A DNA stretch of 49,094 nucleotides from NCBI GenBank assembly GCA_944320865.1, contig CALUJC010000025.1, positions 1 through 49,094 on the forward strand, given 5' to 3'. The DNA comes from an uncultured Bacteroides sp. (GTDB lineage: Bacteria; Bacteroidota; Bacteroidia; Bacteroidales; Bacteroidaceae). The position numbers and the translations under genes were made by a program. The notes under the pieces were generated by a model, which saw only the letters and a list, made by a program, of their open reading frames with translations, had not been told where the DNA came from and did no database searches. Of this stretch, positions 42,150-49,094 are shown in pieces (the first letter of the stretch is position 1; every line of letters starts with the position of its first letter).

Positions 42150-43538
42150 ATGAAAAGATTAGTTGCTTTTTGTACAGGAATCCTGTCGTACTTAACATTA
42201 AGCGCGCAGGTTCCGGTACTGACCGTGGAGGGAGGGGAGGTTTCAGGCGTCCCCTCCGAAACTCCCGACGTCTGTATTTACAAAGGAATACCTTACGCCG
42301 CACCTCCTGTGGGCGATTTGCGCTGGAAGCACCCGCAACCGGTACAACCGTGGAAAGGAGTACGCCCATGCGATACGTTCGGCGCAGCCTCCCTGCAAGG
42401 CGACCATACACCGGGCAGTTTCTACTGGAAAGAGTTCTACCAAGATGGAGATCCTAAACGCAGCGAAGACTGCCTGTATCTGAACGTTTGGACACCTGCC
42501 GCCGGGAAGCCCGAAGCCAAACTACCGGTTATTTTCTGGATTCATGGCGGAGCCTATATGGGTGGATACGGTCATGAGATAGAGTTCGGCGGGGACGCTT
42601 ATGCGAAGAAAGGGGTCATCTTGGTCACCATCAACTACCGGTTGGGCATGTGCGGCTTCCTGGCCCATCCACTACTGACCGCAGAGAATAACAGCAAAGG
42701 TTCCGGCAACTATGGGCTGTTTGACCAACTGGCTGCATTAAAATGGGTAAAAAGAAATATTTCCGCCTTTGGTGGAAATCCGGATAACATCACAGTCATG
42801 GGACAAAGTGCCGGCGCGGGAAGCGTACAAGCTTTGATATCATCCCCACTTACCAAAGGGCTTATCCACCGAGCTATCATACAAAGTGGCGGAGGACTGG
42901 GCGGCATCATTTCCGCCAAGTCTCTGAAAGAAGCCGAAAAACAAGGCTCCGATATGTGGAAAGCTGCTGGAATTTCCACTTTGGAAGAGATGCGCGCCTA
43001 TCCGGCTGAAAAGTTTCAAGAGGTATTAATGAAATATATGCAGCAGCAAAAGAGTTTCGGGCTGCCATACAGCCCGTGTGTGGACGGTGAGTTGTTGACT
43101 GCCCCTTTAGACGAGACAGCCCGCAACGGGCAAGAGCTGGACATCCCCTACTTGATAGGCTACACCTCTGAAGACATGATGCCCGAAGTGATGAAGAAGG
43201 CTGCCACAGACTGGAGTCTCTTACTGGAGCAGCAAGGCCGAAAACCGGCTTACGTATATTGTTTCAGTCGCGACCTGCCAGGAGAAGACATGCCTTCATC
43301 CCAAGGCGCATTCGGAGACATGAAAGGAGCATTCCACTCCTCGGAGCTGTGGTACACGTTCGGCACGCTTGGCAAATGCTGGCGACCGATGGAAAAGGCC
43401 GATTACGAATTGAGCGAGCGCATGGTAAGTTATTGGACGAACTTTGCCAAAACCGGTAATCCCAATGGAGAAGGCTTGCCACAATGGGAACCATGCACTA
43501 AAGCGAATCCGCATATCCAGACATTGGATATCAAGTAA
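42150..43538 (+). CDS. Type B carboxylesterase (alpha/beta hydrolase)
   Basis: The 462-residue protein has a signal peptide (cleavage near LSAQ, residue 20) and all landmarks of the type B carboxylesterase family: GIPYAAPPVGDLRW (46-59), EDCLYLNVWTP (106-116), the oxyanion HGGAYMGG (132-139) and the nucleophile Ser220 in GQSAGA. The acid is probably Glu342 in GYTSEDMM, and His396 in GAFHSSELWYTFG is the likely base. It is shorter than usual (500-550 residues), mainly between the acid and His. As the only enzyme of the operon it probably removes ester groups (acetyl, aromatic or other) from the imported substrate. A terminator follows. Confidence 0.92.
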   Translation: MKRLVAFCTGILSYLTLSAQVPVLTVEGGEVSGVPSETPDVCIYKGIPYAAPPVGDLRWKHPQPVQPWKGVRPCDTFGAASLQGDHTPGSFYWKEFYQDGDPKRSEDCLYLNVWTPAAGKPEAKLPVIFWIHGGAYMGGYGHEIEFGGDAYAKKGVILVTINYRLGMCGFLAHPLLTAENNSKGSGNYGLFDQLAALKWVKRNISAFGGNPDNITVMGQSAGAGSVQALISSPLTKGLIHRAIIQSGGGLGGIISAKSLKEAEKQGSDMWKAAGISTLEEMRAYPAEKFQEVLMKYMQQQKSFGLPYSPCVDGELLTAPLDETARNGQELDIPYLIGYTSEDMMPEVMKKAATDWSLLLEQQGRKPAYVYCFSRDLPGEDMPSSQGAFGDMKGAFHSSELWYTFGTLGKCWRPMEKADYELSERMVSYWTNFAKTGNPNGEGLPQWEPCTKANPHIQTLDIK

Positions 43539-43554
43539 GCATCAGAACAAAGAG

Positions 43555-43602
43555 AAAGCAGATGTTCCAAAGTTTAGCTAATTTTGGAGCATCTGCTCTT
43601 TT
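43555..43602 (+). terminator. Terminator of the susC operon
   Basis: AGCAGATGTTCCAAA (43557-43571) pairs with TTTGGAGCATCTGCT (43583-43597) with one T-G pair, giving a 15-bp stem, an 11-base loop and a trailing T-run to 43602. It marks the end of the four-gene operon. Confidence 0.88.
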
Positions 43603-43630
43603 ATACCAATATACCAATTTTTATCTTTCC

Positions 43631-44830
43631 TCAGTAGCACAACCCCACCAACCACAGCGGCAGCTTATTGCCCGTAGCATACTCCATATTGTCGGCCAGC
43701 ACATAGGAGTTTGGCACACCGGCAATCTGCCTGAAGCCCTTATCGCCTCCTCCTACCTCAAAGGTATAAGTATGGTCTACGACAAAGTCACCTTGCTTTT
43801 TCCCATATTCCACTACATGATTCACCATGAGTTGACTCACCACAAACGTTTCCCGCACGGTGCCGATTTGCACTTGTGTAGTAGATATGGCATACAGCAA
43901 GTTGGTGTTTTGCAGGTATATCTTGTCCGGCTTCTGCATTTTCTTGACTGACAGAATATCCGAATACAAAAGGTTCAACAACTCTGCACGACCCAAGTTC
44001 TGCAGATAAGTGATGACAGAATTGCGGGTCAGCCCTATCATGCCGGCCAGCTTAGTAATGTCTACTTCGTAGGGCACCGATGCCGACAATATACCCAGCA
44101 TAGCCTTCAAACGCCTGATGTAGGCGGGGTCTACGCCACAAAGCAAAGGCATCTCTTGCTCCAAGATAAGGTTGACCACATTCTCAATACGGATGTAGTA
44201 GTCTTCACGATTGCCCGTGAAAAACGGATAATAACCCTCGCGCAAATATTCACCAAACATCTGAATGGGGCGGCACTTGTTATTGACTTCACCACAAATG
44301 GCCGGAGCATTCTGCAAGACTTCCGGCAAGGAACAAACAGGCACATCGATGCCCTTATAAAACATCAAGAACTCACGAAATGACAAGCCATACATATTAT
44401 AAGGGATGCAACGCCGGGAAAGGTCGGCATCGGCATTCAAAATATTCAGCAAAGAAGAACCGCTGAACACGACTCTCAGCATCGGATACAAGTCATACAC
44501 TTCTTTCAACTCTTTGCTCCAAGTAGGGTATTTATGCACTTCGTCCAAAAACAGATGCTTTCCTCCTTGCAGATAAAACGTTTCTACCAGTTCCAATAGA
44601 TTGTGATTGCTGAAATAAATGCTATCCAAAGAACAATACAACACTTCACGGCTTCCGGCAGGATAATTCAGCTTAATGTACTGTAGCATCAGCGTCGTTT
44701 TCCCTACCCCGCGAGCCCCCCGGATAGCTATCAAACGGTTATCCCAATGTATTTGGTTCATCAATTCCCGCACTATCCGGGTACTGGTCTGTGCCAGCAG
44801 CCTTTCTTGCTTCAAAAACATGGTCTCCAT
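43631..44830 (-). CDS. AAA ATPase with DUF4143 domain
   Basis: The 399-residue protein has an AAA_14-type ATPase domain with Walker A RGARGVGKTTL (37-47), Walker B HLFLDEVHK (about 92-100) and sensor FSGSSLL, then a winged-helix-like segment (ITKLAGMIGLTRNSVITYLQNLGRAELL) and a C-terminal DUF4143 part with KIYLQNTNLLYAI, VRETFVVSQL and a nuclease-like HTYTFEVGGGDKGFRQIAG. These ATPases are common in multiple copies in Bacteroides and archaea; their role is not settled. MFLKQ at residue 4 is an alternative start. Its upstream region carries three phased palindromes. Confidence 0.9.
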   Translation of the reverse strand: METMFLKQERLLAQTSTRIVRELMNQIHWDNRLIAIRGARGVGKTTLMLQYIKLNYPAGSREVLYCSLDSIYFSNHNLLELVETFYLQGGKHLFLDEVHKYPTWSKELKEVYDLYPMLRVVFSGSSLLNILNADADLSRRCIPYNMYGLSFREFLMFYKGIDVPVCSLPEVLQNAPAICGEVNNKCRPIQMFGEYLREGYYPFFTGNREDYYIRIENVVNLILEQEMPLLCGVDPAYIRRLKAMLGILSASVPYEVDITKLAGMIGLTRNSVITYLQNLGRAELLNLLYSDILSVKKMQKPDKIYLQNTNLLYAISTTQVQIGTVRETFVVSQLMVNHVVEYGKKQGDFVVDHTYTFEVGGGDKGFRQIAGVPNSYVLADNMEYATGNKLPLWLVGLCY

Positions 44831-44869
44831 ACCCTCACATTTTTACGTTCGTGGGAACAAAGATAGTCA

Positions 44870-44957
44870 TTTGCTCACTAAAGAAAGCAAAAACAGCCCG
44901 AATTTGTTTAGAGCAGAAAGCAAAAATCCATAGAATTTGCTCACCAAAGAAAGCAAA
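44870..44957. repeat. Three 22-bp palindromes spaced exactly 33 bp
   Basis: Copies at 44870-44891, 44903-44924 and 44936-44957 begin at 33-bp steps. Each has TTTGCT and AGCAAA arms around a 10-base centre; in the middle copy the left arm is changed to TTTGTT. The first and third differ at only one base. They lie 40 bp upstream of the leftward ATPase start and can be read as operator sites on one DNA face. Read as codons on the minus strand, they give an 11-residue repeat starting FAFF. Confidence 0.85.
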
Positions 44958-44974
44958 TCGAACAAAACACCTGA

Positions 44975-46309
44975 TTACTCCTTGACCCGTATCAGCACAT
45001 TGGACACGATGGCCGCCAGCCCACCCGTGGTGATGCCGGAGGAGAAGATGCCCCGCAACGTCTCCGGCAACTGGTTGAGGATGTCCGGCACCAGCTCCAC
45101 GCTCAAGCCCAGCGAGAAGCTCACCGCCATGACCAACGTGGCCTTCCGCCCGATGGGCTGCGCGGCGATAATGCGGATGCCTGCCGCTGCCACCGTGCCG
45201 AACATCAGCAACGTAGCCCCGCCAAGCACCGGCTCGGGCATCAGCGAAAAGACAAGCCCCACGGCAGGAAACAATCCCAGCACCACCAGAAAGATGGCAA
45301 TGTAGTAGCCCACATAGCGGCTGGCCACGCCCGTGAGCTGAATCATGCCATTGTTTTGCGCGAAGATAGAGTTGGGAAACGAATTGAACATGCCCGCCAG
45401 CATGGAGTTGAATCCGTCGGCCAGGATGCCTCCCGATGCACGCCGGATAAATTTCTCCCCCTCTACCGGCTCGCCCGAGATAAGCGAGTTGGCCGTAATG
45501 TCGCCGTAAGCCTCGATAGCCGTAATCAGGAATATCAATCCCAGGGCGATGAACGACGACAGGCTGATGTCCAGCCCATAGCGGAAAGGCAAGGGCAGGT
45601 TGAATCCCCCATAACTCTCTATGGACGAAAAGTCTACCATCCCCATCGCCCATGCCGCCACGTAGCCGATGATCAGCCCGATGACAATGGAACTCATGCG
45701 CAGGTAGCGGTTGCCGCTCCGATTGAAGAAGATAATAAGCACCAGCACCAGCGCGGCCAGCCCCACATACCGCAAGCTACCAAACGTGCCCTCGGCCTGG
45801 GCCACCGCCCCGCCTCCGCAGGCCGTGATGCCCACCTTGATGAGGCTCATGCCGATAAGCGTCACCACAATGCCCGAAATGAGCGGGGTGATGATGCGCC
45901 GGGGGTACTTCAGCACGCGGCTGATGACCATCTCCACACACGAAGCCGCCATGCACGAGCCGAATATCAACGGCAATCCGCCTGCCATGCCTGCCGCAAT
46001 GATGGGGCCGATGAACGAGAAACTGGTGCCCTGAATGCAAAGCAGCCCCGTGCCGATGCAGCCGAAACGCCGGCATTGCACGAAGGTGGAGATGCCCGAA
46101 GCAAAGAGCGCCATCGACACCAGGTAGCCCGTAGTCTCGGCATCCAGCTTCAGTGCCCCGGCAATGATGAGCGGCGGGGTAATAATAGCCACGAAGATGG
46201 CCAACAGGTGCTGCAAGGCCGCAAAAAATGCTTCTTTGAAGGGAGGACGGTCGTTCAAGCCATATATCAGGCCATTGCCGGGGGCAGAAGGTTGTCGGGT
46301 GTCTTCCAT
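44975..46309 (-). CDS. Nucleobase:cation symporter of the NCS2 family (uracil/xanthine permease type)
   Basis: I start at the ATG at 46309 (MEDTRQPSAPGNGL), 7 bp after the xpt stop, giving 444 residues. A longer frame back to 46390 runs inside xpt. About 12-14 membrane helices are visible. The NCS2 signatures are present: a Glu in EAYGDITANSLI and the motif QNNGMIQLTG, with the conserved N-x-G-x4-T, in FAQNNGMIQLTGVASR. HLLAIFVAIITPPLIIAGAL is the typical first helix. Its position directly after xpt predicts xanthine or related purine uptake coupled to salvage. The stop at 44975 leaves a 144-bp gap before the ATPase gene. Confidence 0.92.
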   Translation of the reverse strand: MEDTRQPSAPGNGLIYGLNDRPPFKEAFFAALQHLLAIFVAIITPPLIIAGALKLDAETTGYLVSMALFASGISTFVQCRRFGCIGTGLLCIQGTSFSFIGPIIAAGMAGGLPLIFGSCMAASCVEMVISRVLKYPRRIITPLISGIVVTLIGMSLIKVGITACGGGAVAQAEGTFGSLRYVGLAALVLVLIIFFNRSGNRYLRMSSIVIGLIIGYVAAWAMGMVDFSSIESYGGFNLPLPFRYGLDISLSSFIALGLIFLITAIEAYGDITANSLISGEPVEGEKFIRRASGGILADGFNSMLAGMFNSFPNSIFAQNNGMIQLTGVASRYVGYYIAIFLVVLGLFPAVGLVFSLMPEPVLGGATLLMFGTVAAAGIRIIAAQPIGRKATLVMAVSFSLGLSVELVPDILNQLPETLRGIFSSGITTGGLAAIVSNVLIRVKE

Positions 46310-46316
46310 GCGGGCG

Positions 46317-46883
46317 TCAACGTATCTTGATTTCACAATTGTCCAAACTCTCGATGATGGCAAGAGACTCCACATGGATGCCCTGCGCACGCAGTTCGTC
46401 GCCCCCGTGCTGGAAGGCCTTCTCTATAATAAAGCCCATGCCCACCAGTTCTGCGCCGGCCTGGTTCACCAGGTCGATAATGCCCTTGGCGGCATTGCCG
46501 TTGGCCAGGAAATCATCGACAAACAGCACTTTGTCGCCCAGGCAAAGGAAGTCGCGGCTGACGCAAATATCATAATTCCTCTGCTTGGTGAAGGAGTAGA
46601 CCGACGTCACCAGCATATTCTCCATCGTGCTGGGTTTCTTTTTTTTGGCAAAGACCACGGGCAACTCCAGCAAGTAACCTACCATGATGGCAGGCGCAAT
46701 GCCGCTCGCCTCCACCGTAATGACCTTATTGATATCGGTCGATGCAAACCGCCTTACCAGCTCCACCCCGATGGATTTCATCAGGATAGGGTCCATCTGA
46801 TGGTTTATGAAGTTGTCTACTTTCAGAATGCCGCCGGGAAAGCAACGGCCATCGCGCAAGATTCTTTCTTTCAGTGCTTTCAT
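46317..46883 (-). CDS. xpt: Xanthine phosphoribosyltransferase
   Basis: Xpt converts xanthine and PRPP to XMP in purine salvage. The 188-residue protein has the Xpt-type N-terminus ([32 protein letters not shown]), the conserved [18 protein letters not shown], and the PRPP motif [13 protein letters not shown]. The length agrees with the usual ~190 residues. It sits between mfd (42 bp upstream) and the permease (7 bp downstream) on the same strand, so uptake and salvage are co-encoded. Confidence 0.95.
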   Translation of the reverse strand: MKALKERILRDGRCFPGGILKVDNFINHQMDPILMKSIGVELVRRFASTDINKVITVEASGIAPAIMVGYLLELPVVFAKKKKPSTMENMLVTSVYSFTKQRNYDICVSRDFLCLGDKVLFVDDFLANGNAAKGIIDLVNQAGAELVGMGFIIEKAFQHGGDELRAQGIHVESLAIIESLDNCEIKIR

Positions 46884-46925
46884 TATATCGTTATTTTATG
46901 ATGACTCTCTATTCATATGTTCCCT

Positions 46926-49094
46926 TCATTCTTCCGCCTGCATTCCCATCACCTCTTGCAATACGCTGACGGCTTCTTCCACCGAAGTCACATCTTTCAC
47001 CAGCATGGAGCGCTTGCCATTCTGTTCGCGGAGGTCGCAACGGCGAGTGTACTTCATCATGTAGGCTATGACCTTGCCAAAGGCCTGGCTCTGGTAATAG
47101 GGGCTGTCGGGGTTACTGACGAAAAACAGCGTCATGCGACCGCCTTTCAGGAATACCTTCTCCACCCCCAAGCGGGCAGCCATGCGCCGCAGGGGGACGA
47201 TGCGGAGCAACTCCTCCGTCTCGCGCGGAACAGGACCGAAGCGGTCTTCCAACCGGGCGCGGAAGGCATCTACGTCCTTATCCAACGTCAGTCCGTCCAG
47301 CTCGCGGTAAAGCAGCATACGCTCGCTGCTACCGGTGACGTAGGTGGCAGGCAGCAGCAGTTCGAGGTCGCTCTCCACCTGGCACTCGTCTACGAACTGC
47401 TCACCGCTGATAGTGCCGTCGCCCTTCAGCTCATCGGCATACAGGTCGGAAAATTCATCGGTCTTCAGTTCGTGCACGGCTTCGGAAAGTATCTTCTGAT
47501 AGGTCTCATAGCCCAAGTCGGCAATAAAGCCGCTCTGCTCAGCTCCCAGCAGGTTGCCCGCCCCACGGATGTCGAGGTCTTGCATGGCAATGTGGATGCC
47601 GCTGCCCAGGTCGCTGAAGTTCTCGATGGCTTGCAGGCGCCGTTTGGCCTCGGGCGTGAGGGATGACAGCGGAGGAGCCAGCAGGTAGCAAAAAGCTTTC
47701 TTGTTGCTACGCCCCACACGGCCACGCATCTGGTGCAGGTCGCTGAGGCCGAAGTTTTGCGCATCGTTGATGATGATGGTGTTGGCATTGGGAATGTCGA
47801 TGCCGCTCTCTATGATGGTAGTGGCCAGGAGGACATCGTAGTCGTAGTTCACGAAGTCGAGGATGATTTTCTCCAGCTCGGCAGGCTCCATCTGCCCGTG
47901 GCCGATGCACACGCGGCAATCGGGTATGTTGCGTTCAATCAAGGCCTTCAGCTCAGGCAGGTTGGAGATGCGGTTGTTCACGAAGAATACCTGCCCGTTG
48001 CGGCTCATCTCGAAGTTGATGGCATCGGTGATGATTTCTTCATTGAACGTGTGTACTTCCGTCTGAATGGGGTAACGGTTGGGGGGCGGAGTCTGGATGA
48101 CACTCAGATCGCGGGCACCCATCAGTGAGAACTGCAAGGTACGAGGAATGGGGGTAGCCGTCATCGTGAGCGTATCGACATTGACCTTGAGCTGGCGCAG
48201 CTTCTCCTTGACACTGACACCAAACTTTTGCTCTTCGTCAATAATGAGCAGCCCCAGGTCTTTGAACTTGACATCCTTGCCCAAGATGCGGTGCGTGCCG
48301 ATAAGGATATTCACATCGCCTGCCGCCAGGCCTTTGATGATGGCCTTCGCCTGGGCAGCCGTACGGGCACGACTGAGGTACTCTACCCGGCAAGGCAAAT
48401 CCTTCAACCGCTCCTTAAACGTCTGGAAATGTTGGTATGCCAGCACGGTAGTAGGGACAAGCACGGCCACCTGCTTGTTGTCGCACACTGCCTTAAAGGC
48501 TGCCCGTATGGCCACTTCCGTCTTGCCGAAGCCCACATCGCCACACACCAGCCTGTCCATGGGGCGGGCACTCTCCATATCGGCCTTCACTTCGGCGGTT
48601 GCCTTGCTTTGGTCGGGAGTATCTTCATAGAGGAATGAGGCCTCCAGCTCGCGTTGCAAAAAACTGTCCGGGCTATATTGAAAACCCTTTTCCTCGCGGC
48701 GCTGAGAATAAAGCTTAATGAGGTCGCGGGCAATGTCCTTGATTTTCTTCTTGGTGCGGTCTTTCAGTTTCTCCCAGGCACCGGTGCCCAATTTGTTCAG
48801 ACGCGGAGGCTCACCGTCTTTCCCCTTGTATTTGGAGACCTTATGCAGGGAGTGGATGGAGACAAACACCACATCATCGTTCTGGTAAACAAGCTTCATC
48901 ACCTCCTGCGTGGTGTTTCCATTGGGTATGCGCACCAATCCGGCAAAACGCCCCACGCCATGATCGGTATGCACCACGTAGTCGCCGGGAGTGAACTGAT
49001 TCAACTCTTTGAGCGATTGTGCCACTTTTCCGCTACGCGCCTTGTCGCTCTTAAGGTTGTACTTATGGAAGCGGTCGAAGAGCTGGTGGTCGGT
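46926..49094 (-). CDS. mfd: Transcription-repair coupling factor Mfd, 5' part outside the window
   Basis: Mfd removes stalled RNA polymerase and recruits UvrA for repair. The frame is open to the window edge: 722 residues are visible and the first ~400 (UvrB-like region) are missing. The GTG at 49025 is an internal Val, since the sequence before it (LFDRFHKYNLKSDKARSGK) continues the protein. Seen in order: the RNAP-interacting CarD-like domain (FTPGDYVVHTDHGVGRF), helicase motif I CGDVGFGKTEVA, motif II IIDEEQKFG, motif III TATPIPRTLQ, motif VI DLHQMRGRVGRS, and the C-terminal TRCF domain (DRFGPVPRETEELL). The gene ends 42 bp before xpt. Confidence 0.96.
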   Translation of the reverse strand, partial: TDHQLFDRFHKYNLKSDKARSGKVAQSLKELNQFTPGDYVVHTDHGVGRFAGLVRIPNGNTTQEVMKLVYQNDDVVFVSIHSLHKVSKYKGKDGEPPRLNKLGTGAWEKLKDRTKKKIKDIARDLIKLYSQRREEKGFQYSPDSFLQRELEASFLYEDTPDQSKATAEVKADMESARPMDRLVCGDVGFGKTEVAIRAAFKAVCDNKQVAVLVPTTVLAYQHFQTFKERLKDLPCRVEYLSRARTAAQAKAIIKGLAAGDVNILIGTHRILGKDVKFKDLGLLIIDEEQKFGVSVKEKLRQLKVNVDTLTMTATPIPRTLQFSLMGARDLSVIQTPPPNRYPIQTEVHTFNEEIITDAINFEMSRNGQVFFVNNRISNLPELKALIERNIPDCRVCIGHGQMEPAELEKIILDFVNYDYDVLLATTIIESGIDIPNANTIIINDAQNFGLSDLHQMRGRVGRSNKKAFCYLLAPPLSSLTPEAKRRLQAIENFSDLGSGIHIAMQDLDIRGAGNLLGAEQSGFIADLGYETYQKILSEAVHELKTDEFSDLYADELKGDGTISGEQFVDECQVESDLELLLPATYVTGSSERMLLYRELDGLTLDKDVDAFRARLEDRFGPVPRETEELLRIVPLRRMAARLGVEKVFLKGGRMTLFFVSNPDSPYYQSQAFGKVIAYMMKYTRRCDLREQNGKRSMLVKDVTSVEEAVSVLQEVMGMQAEE

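Noticed and set aside
44870-44957. CRISPR array
   Set aside because: There are only three copies, the spacers are 11 bp, and no cas genes are nearby; CRISPR spacers are usually about 26-40 bp.
44835-45653. 272-codon minus-strand frame spanning the permease end and the phased palindromes
   Set aside because: It is out of frame with the permease and ends in the FAFF-type peptide made by the 33-bp spacing. The permease frame is clearly the real one; the repeat is better explained as DNA sites.
46884-46925. Purine riboswitch ahead of xpt
   Set aside because: The gap to mfd is only 42 bp and shows no purine-aptamer core.

Overview
This window is chromosomal DNA of a Bacteroidaceae-like Bacteroidetes bacterium. 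The evidence is consistent across the window: a SusC/SusD outer-membrane pair with a one-piece hybrid two-component regulator, a fused FeoA-FeoB with a Cys-rich partner, a lipidated TamA-like protein (TamL type), DUF4251/DUF4296/DUF3332 proteins, and many copies of the Bacteroidetes promoter -7 box TAnnTTTG, several with a TTTG-like -33 box 19-20 bp upstream. Base composition is moderately GC-rich in most genes, with clearly AT-richer patches at about 1-2750 and 34740-35320.

Layout. 1-2600: a two-gene leftward operon with a stand-alone ryanodine-receptor (RyR) domain protein followed by a membrane protein with two RCK/TrkA-like Rossmann domains and a C-terminal RyR-like domain. 2700-3610: tRNA-Lys(CTT), a small conserved cytosolic protein, a bidirectional terminator and tRNA-Cys(GCA). 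3606-6364: leftward feoAB plus a Cys-rich membrane protein. 6780-12485: rightward housekeeping genes ftsY-rimO, a DUF2461 protein, glgB and a DUF3332 lipoprotein. 12682-21767: leftward TamL, rightward TrmH-type methyltransferase, then the leftward cluster ileS - DksA/TraR-like - lspA - DUF4296 - small protein. 22289-28498: DUF4251 protein, S41 peptidase lipoprotein, CNNM/HlyC-type membrane protein, OmpH/Skp-like lipoprotein with a small membrane protein, and PepD dipeptidase.

28732-43602 is the accessory part. A secreted endonuclease/exonuclease/phosphatase-fold protein converges on a large hybrid two-component system (HTCS). Then come a plant-type LRR lipoprotein in an AT-rich patch with a 49-residue overlapping small ORF, a HU-like/Ig-like protein, and a tight four-gene operon susC-susD-surface lipoprotein-type B carboxylesterase that closes with a strong terminator. 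This looks like a polysaccharide-utilization-type locus whose only catalytic product is an esterase; no glycoside hydrolase or lyase is present between the regulator and the terminator. 43631-49094: an AAA/DUF4143 ATPase preceded by three phased 22-bp palindromes, then leftward mfd (5' part outside the window) - xpt - nucleobase permease.

The feature no single gene explains is a class of short tandem repeats in the intergenic spaces. Six spacers hold arrays with units of 11, 22, 22, 23, 23 and 24 bp. The unit sequences are unrelated between spacers, most units are imperfect palindromes, and the periods lie close to multiples of the DNA helical turn. A seventh spacer holds 22-bp palindromes spaced exactly 33 bp apart.
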